A stretch of DNA of 64,000 nucleotides, taken from contig NZ_CP144164.1 of assembly GCF_037478005.1 (NCBI RefSeq), positions 2,418,001 through 2,482,000 on the forward strand, written 5' to 3'. Made by a program: the position numbers and the translations under genes. The DNA comes from Alteromonas sp. M12 (GTDB taxonomy: Bacteria; Pseudomonadota; Gammaproteobacteria; Enterobacterales; Alteromonadaceae). This document shows positions 18,971 to 27,848 of this stretch, piece after piece; position 1 is the first letter of the stretch, and every line of letters begins with the position of its first letter. The notes beneath the pieces were generated by a model. That model saw only the letters and a list, made by a program, of their open reading frames with translations, did no database searches and had not been told where the DNA came from.

Positions 18971-19618
18971 TTAAATAATATTATGAACCATGGCGATATT
19001 CGCCAGTTCTGCTGATGTGCTAGCATTCAGTTTGTTTTTAATTTGTGTATTGTAGTTACAAATTGTTTTGTAACTCAGACTAAGCTCATTGGCAACGTTG
19101 TGAGCGTTTAAACCTTTAGATAACAGCCTGAAAACATCAAATTCTCTTGGCGAAAGGAGATTAAGTTTATGTTTGGTCTTTTTCGGTCCATTGAAGCGTA
19201 TTTCAGTATTGTTGGGTAACAAGCCTTTTTCTATATATTCCTTACCACTTGCAATAACCGCAACCGCTTCAGCTAAGACTTCTGCAGCACTGTTTTTAGT
19301 GACGTAACCTTTTGCTCCTGCATCTAATGCGCGCTCTACATAAATCTTCTCATTATGAATGCTGTACACTAAAATGAGCGCACCGTGATAACATTTGCAT
19401 AACCGACGTATGGTTTCAAGACCACCAATTCCAGGCATCGATAAATCCATAACAACCACATCAGGTTTAAAACGCCGATATTCTTTGGTTGCTAATTCAC
19501 CACGTTCAATATCAACAATATCACCGATAAAATCTTGCGAGGCGAGTAACATTCTAAATCCAGCCCTCACGACCATATGATCATCTACTAACAAAACCTT
19601 CAATTTATTTGTTTGCAT
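18971..19618 (-). CDS. NarL/LuxR-family response regulator
   Basis: The frame is open to a TTG at 19633, but the ATG at 19616-19618, which shares one base with the histidine-kinase stop (TAATG), is preferred; 215 residues. The receiver domain has the acidic pair DD at 12-13, phospho-acceptor Asp58 in VVVMDLSMPG, and a Lys in GYVTKNSAAE. The C-terminal LuxR-type helix-turn-helix begins LLSPREFDVFRLLSKGL. It would be phosphorylated by the kinase encoded immediately upstream. Its targets are unknown; the TonB receptor upstream is the nearest candidate. Confidence 0.92.
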   Translation of the reverse strand: MQTNKLKVLLVDDHMVVRAGFRMLLASQDFIGDIVDIERGELATKEYRRFKPDVVVMDLSMPGIGGLETIRRLCKCYHGALILVYSIHNEKIYVERALDAGAKGYVTKNSAAEVLAEAVAVIASGKEYIEKGLLPNNTEIRFNGPKKTKHKLNLLSPREFDVFRLLSKGLNAHNVANELSLSYKTICNYNTQIKNKLNASTSAELANIAMVHNII

Positions 19619-20928
19619 TACTTGTCTTCCCAATAAGGCAGTTCCACTGTGACTTTTACACCATAGTTTTCGATGGACTCAATATGGAATTGGCCACCTA
19701 GGTTTTCAGCCCGTTCGCGCATACCTAATAAACCAAACCCGGCTGGATTGAATTGTTTACCTTGACCATCATCCGTTACTGTAATTTTTACCTGATCAGC
19801 GTCTTTGTTGATAAGAACCTCTACTTTTGACGCGTTTGCATGACGCACAACGTTAGTTAGACATTCTTGGACTATTCGATAAACATGGATCGCAATTTCA
19901 TCACTTAAGCTTTCCAATGACGGGTCGTATTCAAGATCAAAGCATAATGTTTCATTTCGTCGCTGCCATTCGGTGACCAATTCCGACAAGGTTGCGCCTA
20001 AACCAAGCTCTGACAAACTAAGAGGGTGAAGCGTTTTCATCATTGAGCGAACAACAACAGATAAATGGTCACAAATTTTAATAATAGAATCGGTAATCGC
20101 CTTTACATCGGTTTTCGGTTGTTGGCATGTTACGGCCATCGCTTTGATTGCTGTTAAAGATTGGCCCATTTCATCATGTAATTCGCGAGACATATTTTGT
20201 CGTTCAGTTTCCTGAATCTTCATGCTGTGCAGGGCTAACGCTTGATTATTTGTTTGTGCGTTTTTTAACGCCCGACTCATACCGTTAATTTCCATTGCAA
20301 TGGTATTAAATTCACTAATTTTAAAATGCGGTAATTGCAAATCAAAATGGCCAGTTTCAACTTGACGTAAGCCAGATAGAATCGCTTTAACGGCTTTTAG
20401 CATGGAGTTAAAAACGAGGTTTACGGTGAAGAATATTACCGATAGCATCAGTGCTATTGAGCCGAAAAATACTTTCGTTTCTCCCCAGGCTTCGTTAATT
20501 TCATCCATAGGATCAGCGGTAATGAAAATCGTTTCTACTGATCCATCTGCAATTTCCATATCGTAATTATGAGTTAGAAAATCCGCCATTACAGACTTAA
20601 TAAACCAGCGTGGAGCCGCATTTTCTTCTGGATTTTGATAATGGCTTTCACCCTTGACGGTTGAGCTTTTGGTGTTTTCAATGGATATATTCAGGTGCCT
20701 CGCTGGCTGCATAGTGGCAATTTTCTCAAACCAAGCATGCTTTTGTTCGCTTCCGGAAGACAGATGGTCAAACCCAAATTCAATCATTTGGACGGCTAGG
20801 TTAATCGATGAGCGAACTTCTTTTTCAACAGAGACTCTAGCTTGCCATACCGCAATAATAATACTGAAAATTAAAATCACTATGACTGAGGCAATAATTC
20901 TAAAGTTGATAAGAGCGCGCATACTCAT
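19618..20928 (-). CDS. NarX/UhpB-type sensor histidine kinase
   Basis: A TTG at 20943 is possible, but the ATG at 20928 (GGA about 10 bases upstream) is preferred; 436 residues. Two membrane helices (residues about 10-30 and 155-175) bracket a periplasmic sensor region of about 120 residues. HAMP-like and coiled-coil segments follow. The HisKA_3 box RELHDEMGQSLTAIKAMA carries the phospho-acceptor His, and the ATPase has DDGQGKQFNPAGFGLLGMRER. It forms a translationally coupled pair with the regulator. The signal sensed is not evident. Confidence 0.9.
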   Translation of the reverse strand: MSMRALINFRIIASVIVILIFSIIIAVWQARVSVEKEVRSSINLAVQMIEFGFDHLSSGSEQKHAWFEKIATMQPARHLNISIENTKSSTVKGESHYQNPEENAAPRWFIKSVMADFLTHNYDMEIADGSVETIFITADPMDEINEAWGETKVFFGSIALMLSVIFFTVNLVFNSMLKAVKAILSGLRQVETGHFDLQLPHFKISEFNTIAMEINGMSRALKNAQTNNQALALHSMKIQETERQNMSRELHDEMGQSLTAIKAMAVTCQQPKTDVKAITDSIIKICDHLSVVVRSMMKTLHPLSLSELGLGATLSELVTEWQRRNETLCFDLEYDPSLESLSDEIAIHVYRIVQECLTNVVRHANASKVEVLINKDADQVKITVTDDGQGKQFNPAGFGLLGMRERAENLGGQFHIESIENYGVKVTVELPYWEDK

Positions 20929-20943
20929 TTTGTAGAATTCCAA

Positions 20944-21299
20944 TATCCGTCTCTTGATTCTGTACTTTTGATCATACTCATCTCAGGCACCATAGGCATT
21001 GTTCCTTGGGTTCAAATTTCTCATACTTTGGAACTAAGGGGGAAAAGTGGGGTAAGATTGGTTTTGAGTTGTTAAAGGGAGATTTATTTTAGCTATTGCA
21101 ATACTTAGCTTTCTTATAATCGAGGCCAGTATGAGGTTTATAGGTAGCCAATAAAGTGTAGGAGTCTTAGGGATTTATCGGTGTGCTGATTATTGGATGT
21201 TTGTGCTTCTTTTTAAAAAATTTAAAGATGAACAAGTACTGAGTGGTAAACCGCACTTCTTCATCCTTTTGAGTTTGCTTCGAGTAGCAATTAAACCGC
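20944..21299. other. About 355-base gap between receptor and sensor kinase
   Basis: No open frame or tRNA-like structure is visible. The size argues that the kinase-regulator pair has its own promoter rather than only read-through from the receptor gene, but I could not identify one with confidence. Confidence 0.4.
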
Positions 21300-23465
21300 T
21301 TAAAAATTAAAGGTAATACCTCCAAAGAACAAACGTTCACGACCTGCTAACTTGCCCTCATTTCGGCTGACTAAATAAGTTTTATCAAACACATTTTCGA
21401 TGCTAGCAAATAACGTTACTTGGGTATCTGGAATATAGTAGTTCACGGTTGCATTCCAAATTGTGTAGCTTGATATTGTCCCCTCAATGCCATTGGCACT
21501 TTCTTCTTGGGTGTTTTCATCATCTACAAATTGCTCTCCCACATACTGAACCCCAATCCTTGCATCAATGCCACTGGCATGTTCATAACCAAAATCAAGA
21601 TTGATCAATTGCTTAGGAGCATACTGCATTCGATTGCCATCATTATCTGGGTCAGAAGCCTTGATGTATTTAGCTGTCCATAAATTAGTATAAGCGCCAG
21701 ACAAATAGACATTATTTGTTTGCCCATAAATGTCAGCAAAGTTAATCCGACCAGCTAGTTCAATACCTTGCTGTTCGCTTTCGCCACTGTTATCAAATGT
21801 TGCGCCATTATCAACGATAGTATTTTCAATATCGTTATGGAAGATTGCGCCAGAAAACATCACCCCTTTTGCGTAATTCGACCTCATACCGACTTCATAT
21901 AAGGTACTTTCTTCTGGTACGGCGCGTGCTCCAGAAGCATCAAGATCGCGATCTGCTCGAGCTGGTGATATGCCTTTGTGAACGCCTGCAAAAACGGTTG
22001 TGTTATTTATGCCATTCCAAGCGATACTTAAGCTTGGCAGGAACTTAGTATAATCGTCAGATACGCTATTAGTGGAGAAATCGTCACTGTCTCTGGTTCT
22101 TACATCTTCAAAGCGAAAACCAGCTGTAACAGACCAATTATCGATATAGGTGGTATTTTGCGCATAATAAGACACTGCGTATCCGTCGAAACGCTCCCCT
22201 TCGAGATCGTCGCCTTCGACTAAGGCTAATTGGTAATCCAAGCGCTGTGCAGTTGTGGTTGCATATACTTGTTGACGATGTATTTCTTCCTTATGAAAAC
22301 GTACCCCAACAATCACATCATTTTCAAGGTTGAATAGGTTATGTGCAAAGTCAGCGCGACTTTCTGCGCCCCAAGTAAAATACTGACGGGGAGCATGACG
22401 ACCGCCGCATAAATTAATATCAGAGTTAGCAATATCGGAAACCGTTATATTACCGTCGCCGTTGGTATCACCTATAGCATCACAATTACGTAGCCGAGAC
22501 TCCCAAACTCCGTCAACCTCTCTGCCGCTATTCGAACCCCGAAGACCATTACGAAAAATATCGCTGTAGTAAGCCTGAGAGCTCAAGGTGAGCTTGTTAT
22601 TAACCTCAAATGTATGGGTGAGTTGTACAATGTCACGGTCTTGTTGCCATTTGTCTAGCTCCGCCGTAGGGTGATCGTAAGGGTCGTTTGCATATTCATC
22701 GCGAGTGAGATAGTTTTCCGTTTGATTCCGACGATCTTTTGTGTGAACTACCTTGAGCCCTATTTTTTGCTTATCGGTAATGTTGTATTCGCCCTTAAAT
22801 CGATAGTCTTTGATGTCGTAGTCACTGTTGTAAAAAATACCATCACCTTTAGTTTGTGCCAGTTCAAACATAAGGCCACCTTTGTCGTTTCCATAACCAA
22901 CACTTCCATGTAAACCTTGGAAATTTTGATTACCGAAACGAGATGTAAAGCTACCTTGAATTTCACCATTTCTTGGCACCGCTTTGGTCACAAAATTGAC
23001 TGCTCCGGCTAATGTTTGAGGTCCATATAAAATCTGACCAGCACCTTTTACAACTTCTACTCGAGTAACCGATGTTGAAGGCGTAGCATAGTGATTCACC
23101 GGATCCGTGTAGGGAGCTAACTGAAGAGGCATACCATCTTCCATCACCATCGCTTTCGCACTGCGCCGTGGGTTTTGTCCTCGGATACCGATATTTAAAT
23201 CAAAACTCATACTGCCATCTGCGACAACCATTATGCCTGGCAGTGCTCTTAACTGCTCATTTACCGAAATTGGACGACGAGCCTGTAAATAGTCCTCTCC
23301 AAGAATATCAAAAGAGCCGGCAACAGCTTCAAGCCTTGATGGCAAAATACCATTAACCGTTAGCTTTTCAATGTCCGCAATGTTATCTACAGCTTGAGTG
23401 GGGTATGAGGCCAGTAATAACGATGACAGTATCGCCGTACTGATTAGCGTTGGTTTCAGAGTCAT
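21300..23465 (-). CDS. TonB-dependent receptor, FecA/siderophore-type
   Basis: A 721-residue outer-membrane receptor with a signal peptide (residues 1-25, ending YPTQA). The plug includes IADIEKLTVNGILPSR (TonB-box region), GIRGQNPRRSAKAMVMEDG and VEVVKGAGQILYGPQTLAGA, closest to iron(III)-dicitrate or siderophore receptors. The barrel closes with a terminal Phe (FFGGITFNF). An extracellular loop near residues 326-352 contains a calcium-loop-like DTNGDGNITVSDI between two cysteines. No clear Fur box was found upstream. The nearby two-component genes may regulate it. Confidence 0.87.
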   Translation of the reverse strand: MTLKPTLISTAILSSLLLASYPTQAVDNIADIEKLTVNGILPSRLEAVAGSFDILGEDYLQARRPISVNEQLRALPGIMVVADGSMSFDLNIGIRGQNPRRSAKAMVMEDGMPLQLAPYTDPVNHYATPSTSVTRVEVVKGAGQILYGPQTLAGAVNFVTKAVPRNGEIQGSFTSRFGNQNFQGLHGSVGYGNDKGGLMFELAQTKGDGIFYNSDYDIKDYRFKGEYNITDKQKIGLKVVHTKDRRNQTENYLTRDEYANDPYDHPTAELDKWQQDRDIVQLTHTFEVNNKLTLSSQAYYSDIFRNGLRGSNSGREVDGVWESRLRNCDAIGDTNGDGNITVSDIANSDINLCGGRHAPRQYFTWGAESRADFAHNLFNLENDVIVGVRFHKEEIHRQQVYATTTAQRLDYQLALVEGDDLEGERFDGYAVSYYAQNTTYIDNWSVTAGFRFEDVRTRDSDDFSTNSVSDDYTKFLPSLSIAWNGINNTTVFAGVHKGISPARADRDLDASGARAVPEESTLYEVGMRSNYAKGVMFSGAIFHNDIENTIVDNGATFDNSGESEQQGIELAGRINFADIYGQTNNVYLSGAYTNLWTAKYIKASDPDNDGNRMQYAPKQLINLDFGYEHASGIDARIGVQYVGEQFVDDENTQEESANGIEGTISSYTIWNATVNYYIPDTQVTLFASIENVFDKTYLVSRNEGKLAGRERLFFGGITFNF

Positions 23466-23751
23466 GCTTTTTATTCACTTTTATTTAACAAAAAACATAT
23501 GCTATACATCGCTAAATGAACTTCATATAGGAAAAATTCCTGTTCCACAGTACAACGCAAAAATTGACTCTTTTTGACATTAGCTAAGGTGTAGTTAGGG
23601 CTCAGAAGTAGGCTAACAAAATAATAGTCAAAGACGTTATTTCTTTGAGCTAAGCGCAACGGATGGGGAGAACGTATCTTTTGAGTGACTCAATAAACTG
23701 TGAATTAAGCCACTTAAAGATTAAATTTTGTGAGCGAAGCGTTGTTTATAG

Positions 23752-24348
23752 CTAGGTTTCAGACAACTTATCTAGGGTTGTAGTGCAACTGTCCAAAAAA
23801 ATTTCTACAAAACATTCAACTTCAGGCATGGTAACGATAAGTTCTTGTATGGTTTTATCTAGTTTGTCTTTAACGTGTAAAAATTCATCGTTATGAAAAC
23901 GTAGCTCATTCATAGTTTTCACATAGGCTTGTAAAATATCAGCCGCTTTTACAATGGCTTTATATTCAGGATCAACTTCAGACTGCACTAACAAAGGTTC
24001 CATTTCGCTGCGTAAATCTTCAGGTAACGTTGACAAACATTCTTTTTCAGCTAGGTCTTCGAGCATTTTAAATGCTTTAGTGAATTCAGGGTTATGGTAC
24101 TTTGTATTGGTGTTGATATCTTGCAGCTTGGTTTCTGAAACTTCGTGATACAAGGCTAAAGTAGCGGCTCTTTCTGGATTTAACTTGCCATTAAAGCGCT
24201 TATTTTTAATCACTGTTAACAAATGCGCAATCACGGCCACTTGATGACAGTGCTCAGATACATTTTCTGATTGAAAGCAATGCATTAACGCCCAACGCTC
24301 TAGTAATGGCATTCTAATTATCCATGCCATAAATGTACTTTGGTTCAT
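23752..24348 (-). CDS. yfbR: 5'-deoxynucleotidase YfbR homologue with HD to HE change
   Basis: The ATG at 24346-24348 is chosen because it matches the E. coli N-terminus (MNQSTF against MKQSHF) and has AAAGGT upstream; 198 residues. E. coli YfbR numbering holds without gaps in the core: Arg18, Trp19, His33, His68, Glu72, Asp77 and Asp137 are present. Position 69 is Glu (YHEVSE) instead of the metal-binding Asp. YfbR hydrolyses dNMPs to deoxynucleosides. It lies downstream of alaA on the same strand, as in E. coli, but a terminator separates them here. Confidence 0.87.
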   Translation of the reverse strand: MNQSTFMAWIIRMPLLERWALMHCFQSENVSEHCHQVAVIAHLLTVIKNKRFNGKLNPERAATLALYHEVSETKLQDINTNTKYHNPEFTKAFKMLEDLAEKECLSTLPEDLRSEMEPLLVQSEVDPEYKAIVKAADILQAYVKTMNELRFHNDEFLHVKDKLDKTIQELIVTMPEVECFVEIFLDSCTTTLDKLSET

Positions 24349-24514
24349 AATAACGACCTTTGATTTTACCAAGTAATAAATGAGTTTTTGATGAAGGAAT
24401 AGGCTTAGATCTACCTATTTACGAAAACAATTAGCAGTTGGGGTAAATGATACATCGAAGTGTTGAACTTTTCTGCTATTTGTATTGCAAACTACATTAT
24501 TAATGTAAGTGTTT

Positions 24515-24547
24515 TAAAAATGAGAGTGTAGATAATTACACTCTCAT
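24515..24547 (-). terminator. Intrinsic terminator after alaA
   Basis: Minus-strand reading: an 11-bp perfect stem (24547-24537 with 24530-24520), a 6-base loop, then TTTTT. It lies just after the alaA stop and before yfbR, so it should limit read-through between them. Confidence 0.87.
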
Positions 24548-24563
24548 TTGAAGTTGTGCTTAA

Positions 24564-25781
24564 TTACACTTGCTTGTAGTAAGAGAAGAAATTACCAATA
24601 CGATTAATGGCCGTTTCCAGTTCATCTTTATGGGGTAGAAAAACCAACCTAAAGTAGCAACCATCTTTAAAGTTGAATGCTTTTCCGTGTACTAACAGGA
24701 TCTTTTCTTTGGTTAATAGATCCAAGATCATTTGTTCATCGTTAGTAATATTAAATTTTTCGGCATCAACTTTGGCGAAACAGTACATTGCACCTTTTGG
24801 TACTACGCAACTGATACCATCAATGTCATTTAACATTTTAGTGGCAATATCTCGCTGTATTTTTAAGCGACCGCCATCAACAATTAAATCATTAATACTT
24901 TGGTATCCACCAAGTGCAGTTTGAATCGCATACTGACAGGGGACATTGGCACACATTCGCATTGAAGCGAGCATGTTAATTCCATCAATATAGTTTTTAG
25001 CGATCAATTTATTTCCGCTGACCAGCAACCAACCGGCTCTAAAACCAGCAATTCGATAATTTTTCGAAAGACCACTTAACGTAATAAAAAACAAATCGTC
25101 AGCCATTGCAGCAATACAATTATGTTCGGCGTCGTCGTATAAGATTTTGTCATATATCTCATCACTGAAAACAACCAAATTAAATTCTCTTGCCAATTCA
25201 ATGATGTCCTGCAATACCGCCTTGCTATATACCGCACCGGTAGGGTTGTTTGGATTAATAAGTACAATTGCTTTGGTATTGGAGGTGACCTTACTGCGAA
25301 TATCGTCAATATCTGGAAACCAACAGGCTTGTTCATCACATTTATAATGTACTGGGGTACCAGAGGATAAACTAACAGCCGCGGTCCACAATGGATAATC
25401 TGGGCTTGGAATCAGCACTTCATCACCATTGTTCAACAAAGCTTGCATTGCCATTACGATTAATTCGCTGACGCCATTTCCAATGAAGACGTCATCAACC
25501 GAGATATTTTTAATGTTCTTTTGCTGGTAATACTGCATCACGGCTACACGAGCTGCGTATATGCCACTGGCGTCAGAATACCCTTGCGCGGTAGGCAAAT
25601 TATGAATAACGTCTTTTAGAATATCTTCTGGGGCTGCAAATCCAAATGGGGCAGGGTTACCTATATTAAGTTTGAGGATCCTATGCCCCTCGTCTTCCAT
25701 TTTTTTAGCGGCATCCAGGATCGGTCCTCGAATGTCGTAACACACACCCTCTAATTTGTTGGATTTATTAATTATTTTCAT
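24564..25781 (-). CDS. alaA: Alanine aminotransferase AlaA
   Basis: A 405-residue class I PLP aminotransferase, the same length as E. coli AlaA (YfbQ), with long near-identical stretches: LEGVCYDIRGPILDAAKKME, LNIGNPAPFGF, NGVSELIVMAMQALLN and DYPLWTAAVSLSSG. NPNNPTGAVYSK binds cofactor and substrate, and the PLP lysine is in LSGLSKNYRIAGFRAGW. It makes alanine from pyruvate and glutamate. Synteny with yfbR supports orthology. Confidence 0.95.
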   Translation of the reverse strand: MKIINKSNKLEGVCYDIRGPILDAAKKMEDEGHRILKLNIGNPAPFGFAAPEDILKDVIHNLPTAQGYSDASGIYAARVAVMQYYQQKNIKNISVDDVFIGNGVSELIVMAMQALLNNGDEVLIPSPDYPLWTAAVSLSSGTPVHYKCDEQACWFPDIDDIRSKVTSNTKAIVLINPNNPTGAVYSKAVLQDIIELAREFNLVVFSDEIYDKILYDDAEHNCIAAMADDLFFITLSGLSKNYRIAGFRAGWLLVSGNKLIAKNYIDGINMLASMRMCANVPCQYAIQTALGGYQSINDLIVDGGRLKIQRDIATKMLNDIDGISCVVPKGAMYCFAKVDAEKFNITNDEQMILDLLTKEKILLVHGKAFNFKDGCYFRLVFLPHKDELETAINRIGNFFSYYKQV

Positions 25782-25969
25782 GAATGCCCATACCTTGATT
25801 TGATAACACAGAATAATACAGCCTGGGGGTTGGTGTTAAGAGGGATTTAATAATTTTTTTTATATAAGACTCATGTTTTTTGCATAACATCTGTTTACAA
25901 ACTAATTGTTGTCTTATTTTTTAAGATCTAGCACTCTGAAATTGCAGTTCATTATAGGAATACACCATT

Positions 25970-26497
25970 ATGCCTGTTCCATTAATTTGGTTAGGGGCTG
26001 GAATAGCAGCTCTGTACGCTGGTGACAAAGTTCATCGAGCAAATAAAATTAAACGCCAGTACGTTAAACATTACCCTGGAGAAGAGCAATCCTTCGTTCA
26101 CCTTCAAGACGGCGCTATTGTGTGTTGTGGGATATTTGGTGTGTTTGAACATACCGGAATTTGGGTTGATGGCAATATTATTGAATTAAAAGGGAATGGC
26201 TTAATACGCGGTATCTCACCGCAACGTTTCTTAACTAAAAGAAGTGGTGAATGTATTTATGTGGTTTGTAACGATTTAGGAGAGGCGCTAATCTCACCAC
26301 ATGCCGCAAAAACTGCCGTTTCGAAATTGTACAATTATAGCGACTACGATTTGATCAAAAATAATTGCCATCGTTTTGTTTGGAGGTGTGTTTCTAATTC
26401 AGAAGAATTAATCACCAGTTTTTCTGATCTCAACAATGCACTTTTTGGTTATTTTAATTCCTCACTGAGTTGGCGTCCTGCCGATTTTAATCGCTAA
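25970..26497 (+). CDS. LRAT-like (permuted NlpC/P60) papain-fold protein
   Basis: A 175-residue protein with an N-terminal hydrophobic segment (PLIWLGAGIAALYAG, residues 4-18) that probably anchors it in the membrane. The order His61 (FEHTGIWV) and then Cys133 (KNNCHRFV) is that of LRAT-type circularly permuted papain folds, where the His strand precedes the Cys helix. Such proteins are acyltransferases or hydrolases on lipids or peptides. The substrate is unknown. It stands alone between divergent alaA and the DUF2189 gene. Confidence 0.68.
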   Translation: MPVPLIWLGAGIAALYAGDKVHRANKIKRQYVKHYPGEEQSFVHLQDGAIVCCGIFGVFEHTGIWVDGNIIELKGNGLIRGISPQRFLTKRSGECIYVVCNDLGEALISPHAAKTAVSKLYNYSDYDLIKNNCHRFVWRCVSNSEELITSFSDLNNALFGYFNSSLSWRPADFNR

Positions 26498-26719
26498 GCA
26501 TTTCGACTCCCAATCGAATATTATTTGAATAATGTTACAAATATGTTAATTGTAGCTATATTCATAGAGGACATCTTAAACCTTGGGAAATTATCTAGGT
26601 GAACAATATTTCAGCGGATAAATGGCAAACTTCCCTTGCTTGCTTATACTTATTGATATGTCCAATTTGAATTATAGATGTGTTTCCAACCGAATCGATT
26701 TAAAATTTTGGAGTTAAGT

Positions 26720-27514
26720 ATGTCACAGCATTTCCAAGAAGAACCTCACAATGCAATAACAGATAGTAATATTGCACGAGTTATTCCTTGTAATGAATTA
26801 GCGTTTTCAGATCCATTTAAATGGCTTGCATTAGGATTTAGAGATCTGTTACGAGCACCTATTTTAACCGTCTTCTTTGGTGTGTTCTTTGCACTAATTC
26901 CTTGGCTAATTACTTATTTAGTTGCACTCACAGGTTGGCACTTGGTTATTTTGCCAGCGATGGTTTGTTTTATGTTGATAGGGCCTTTTTTGGCAGCAGG
27001 CCTGTATGATATCAGTTGGGAATTTGGTAAAGGTCATAAGCCCACTTTATGGCACGCCATAAAAGCGGTGAAACGCAATGCAGTTAACGAATGGGGATTT
27101 GGTATATTGTTAATGGTGTTGATGATATTTTGGTTACGCGTAGCCTCAATGATCCACGCACTGTACCCTTCATACCTAGGAGATAACTTAGAAGAGTTAT
27201 TACCATTCTTAGTATTGGGGACCTGCGTAGGAGCCGTTTTCACCGGCATCGTATTTTTACTCAGCGCTTTTACACAACCTATATTGATGGAACGTAAAGT
27301 AGATTTGGCTACTGCGGTATTAACTACTGTAAATGCTGTTTGGTTAAACAAAGGTCCAATGTTTGTTTGGGCGATGATTATATTTGTCGCGGTGGTAATC
27401 GGCTTTCTCACAGGGTTTGTTGGATTCGTATTGTTAATGCCGCTAATTGGTTATGCTACTTGGCATGGCTACATAGAAACAATACAAACTAAACGCGAGC
27501 GTAAGTTTGAGTAA
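26720..27514 (+). CDS. DUF2189-type integral membrane protein
   Basis: The frame is open from 26678, but the ATG at 26720 has GGAG six bases upstream (26710-26713) and is preferred; 264 residues. After a polar N-terminus come about six hydrophobic helices, including LTVFFGVFFALIPWLITYLV and a proline-rich ILPAMVCFMLIGPFLAAGLY. The pattern fits the DUF2189 family of bacterial membrane proteins of unknown function. A strong terminator follows, so it is probably monocistronic. Confidence 0.75.
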   Translation: MSQHFQEEPHNAITDSNIARVIPCNELAFSDPFKWLALGFRDLLRAPILTVFFGVFFALIPWLITYLVALTGWHLVILPAMVCFMLIGPFLAAGLYDISWEFGKGHKPTLWHAIKAVKRNAVNEWGFGILLMVLMIFWLRVASMIHALYPSYLGDNLEELLPFLVLGTCVGAVFTGIVFLLSAFTQPILMERKVDLATAVLTTVNAVWLNKGPMFVWAMIIFVAVVIGFLTGFVGFVLLMPLIGYATWHGYIETIQTKRERKFE

Positions 27515-27527
27515 CTGCACTAGTTTT

Positions 27528-27556
27528 AAAAGGGTCTAATTTTTAGACCCTTTTTT
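27528..27556 (+). terminator. Intrinsic terminator after the DUF2189 gene
   Basis: Stem 27528-27539 pairs with 27543-27554 (12 bp), with a 3-base loop and a T run at 27551-27556. The flanking A and T runs could let it act in both directions. Confidence 0.88.
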
Positions 27557-27689
27557 CCGATTTTATTTAATCTTCCTGCAATTTTGAACAAGCATACAAC
27601 TGCATCGTCATATCCCTGATTGAATCATCTTTTTATTGGTTAAATCCTACTTTGTTAGGCAAATAAACTAGATATGGTTAGGTAAATTC

Positions 27690-27792
27690 ACAATTAGGAT
27701 AAACATCCTAATTGTATTGGGCTTATTAGAATACTTCTGTACTTTGTGCAATTTCTGCAATTCATTTTCGCAACACATCTCCGCAATTTGTG
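27690..27792. promoter_or_regulatory. Inverted repeat and GCAATT repeats in the bkd promoter region
   Basis: A perfect 11-bp inverted repeat (27690-27700 with 27705-27715, 4-base spacer) lies about 135 bases before the bkd E1-alpha start. Three GCAATT units follow at 27748, 27757 and 27783. No T run follows the palindrome, so an operator is more likely than a terminator. The regulator is unknown. Confidence 0.45.
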
Positions 27793-27848
27793 AACTAGAA
27801 TTAACATATTGATAACAGTTTATTTAACTCTTAAAAATAGGTTTTTAG

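Noticed and set aside
23471..23659. 62-codon minus-strand open frame upstream of the second TonB receptor
   Set aside because: No recognisable protein pattern or Shine-Dalgarno sequence, and it occupies the expected receptor promoter.
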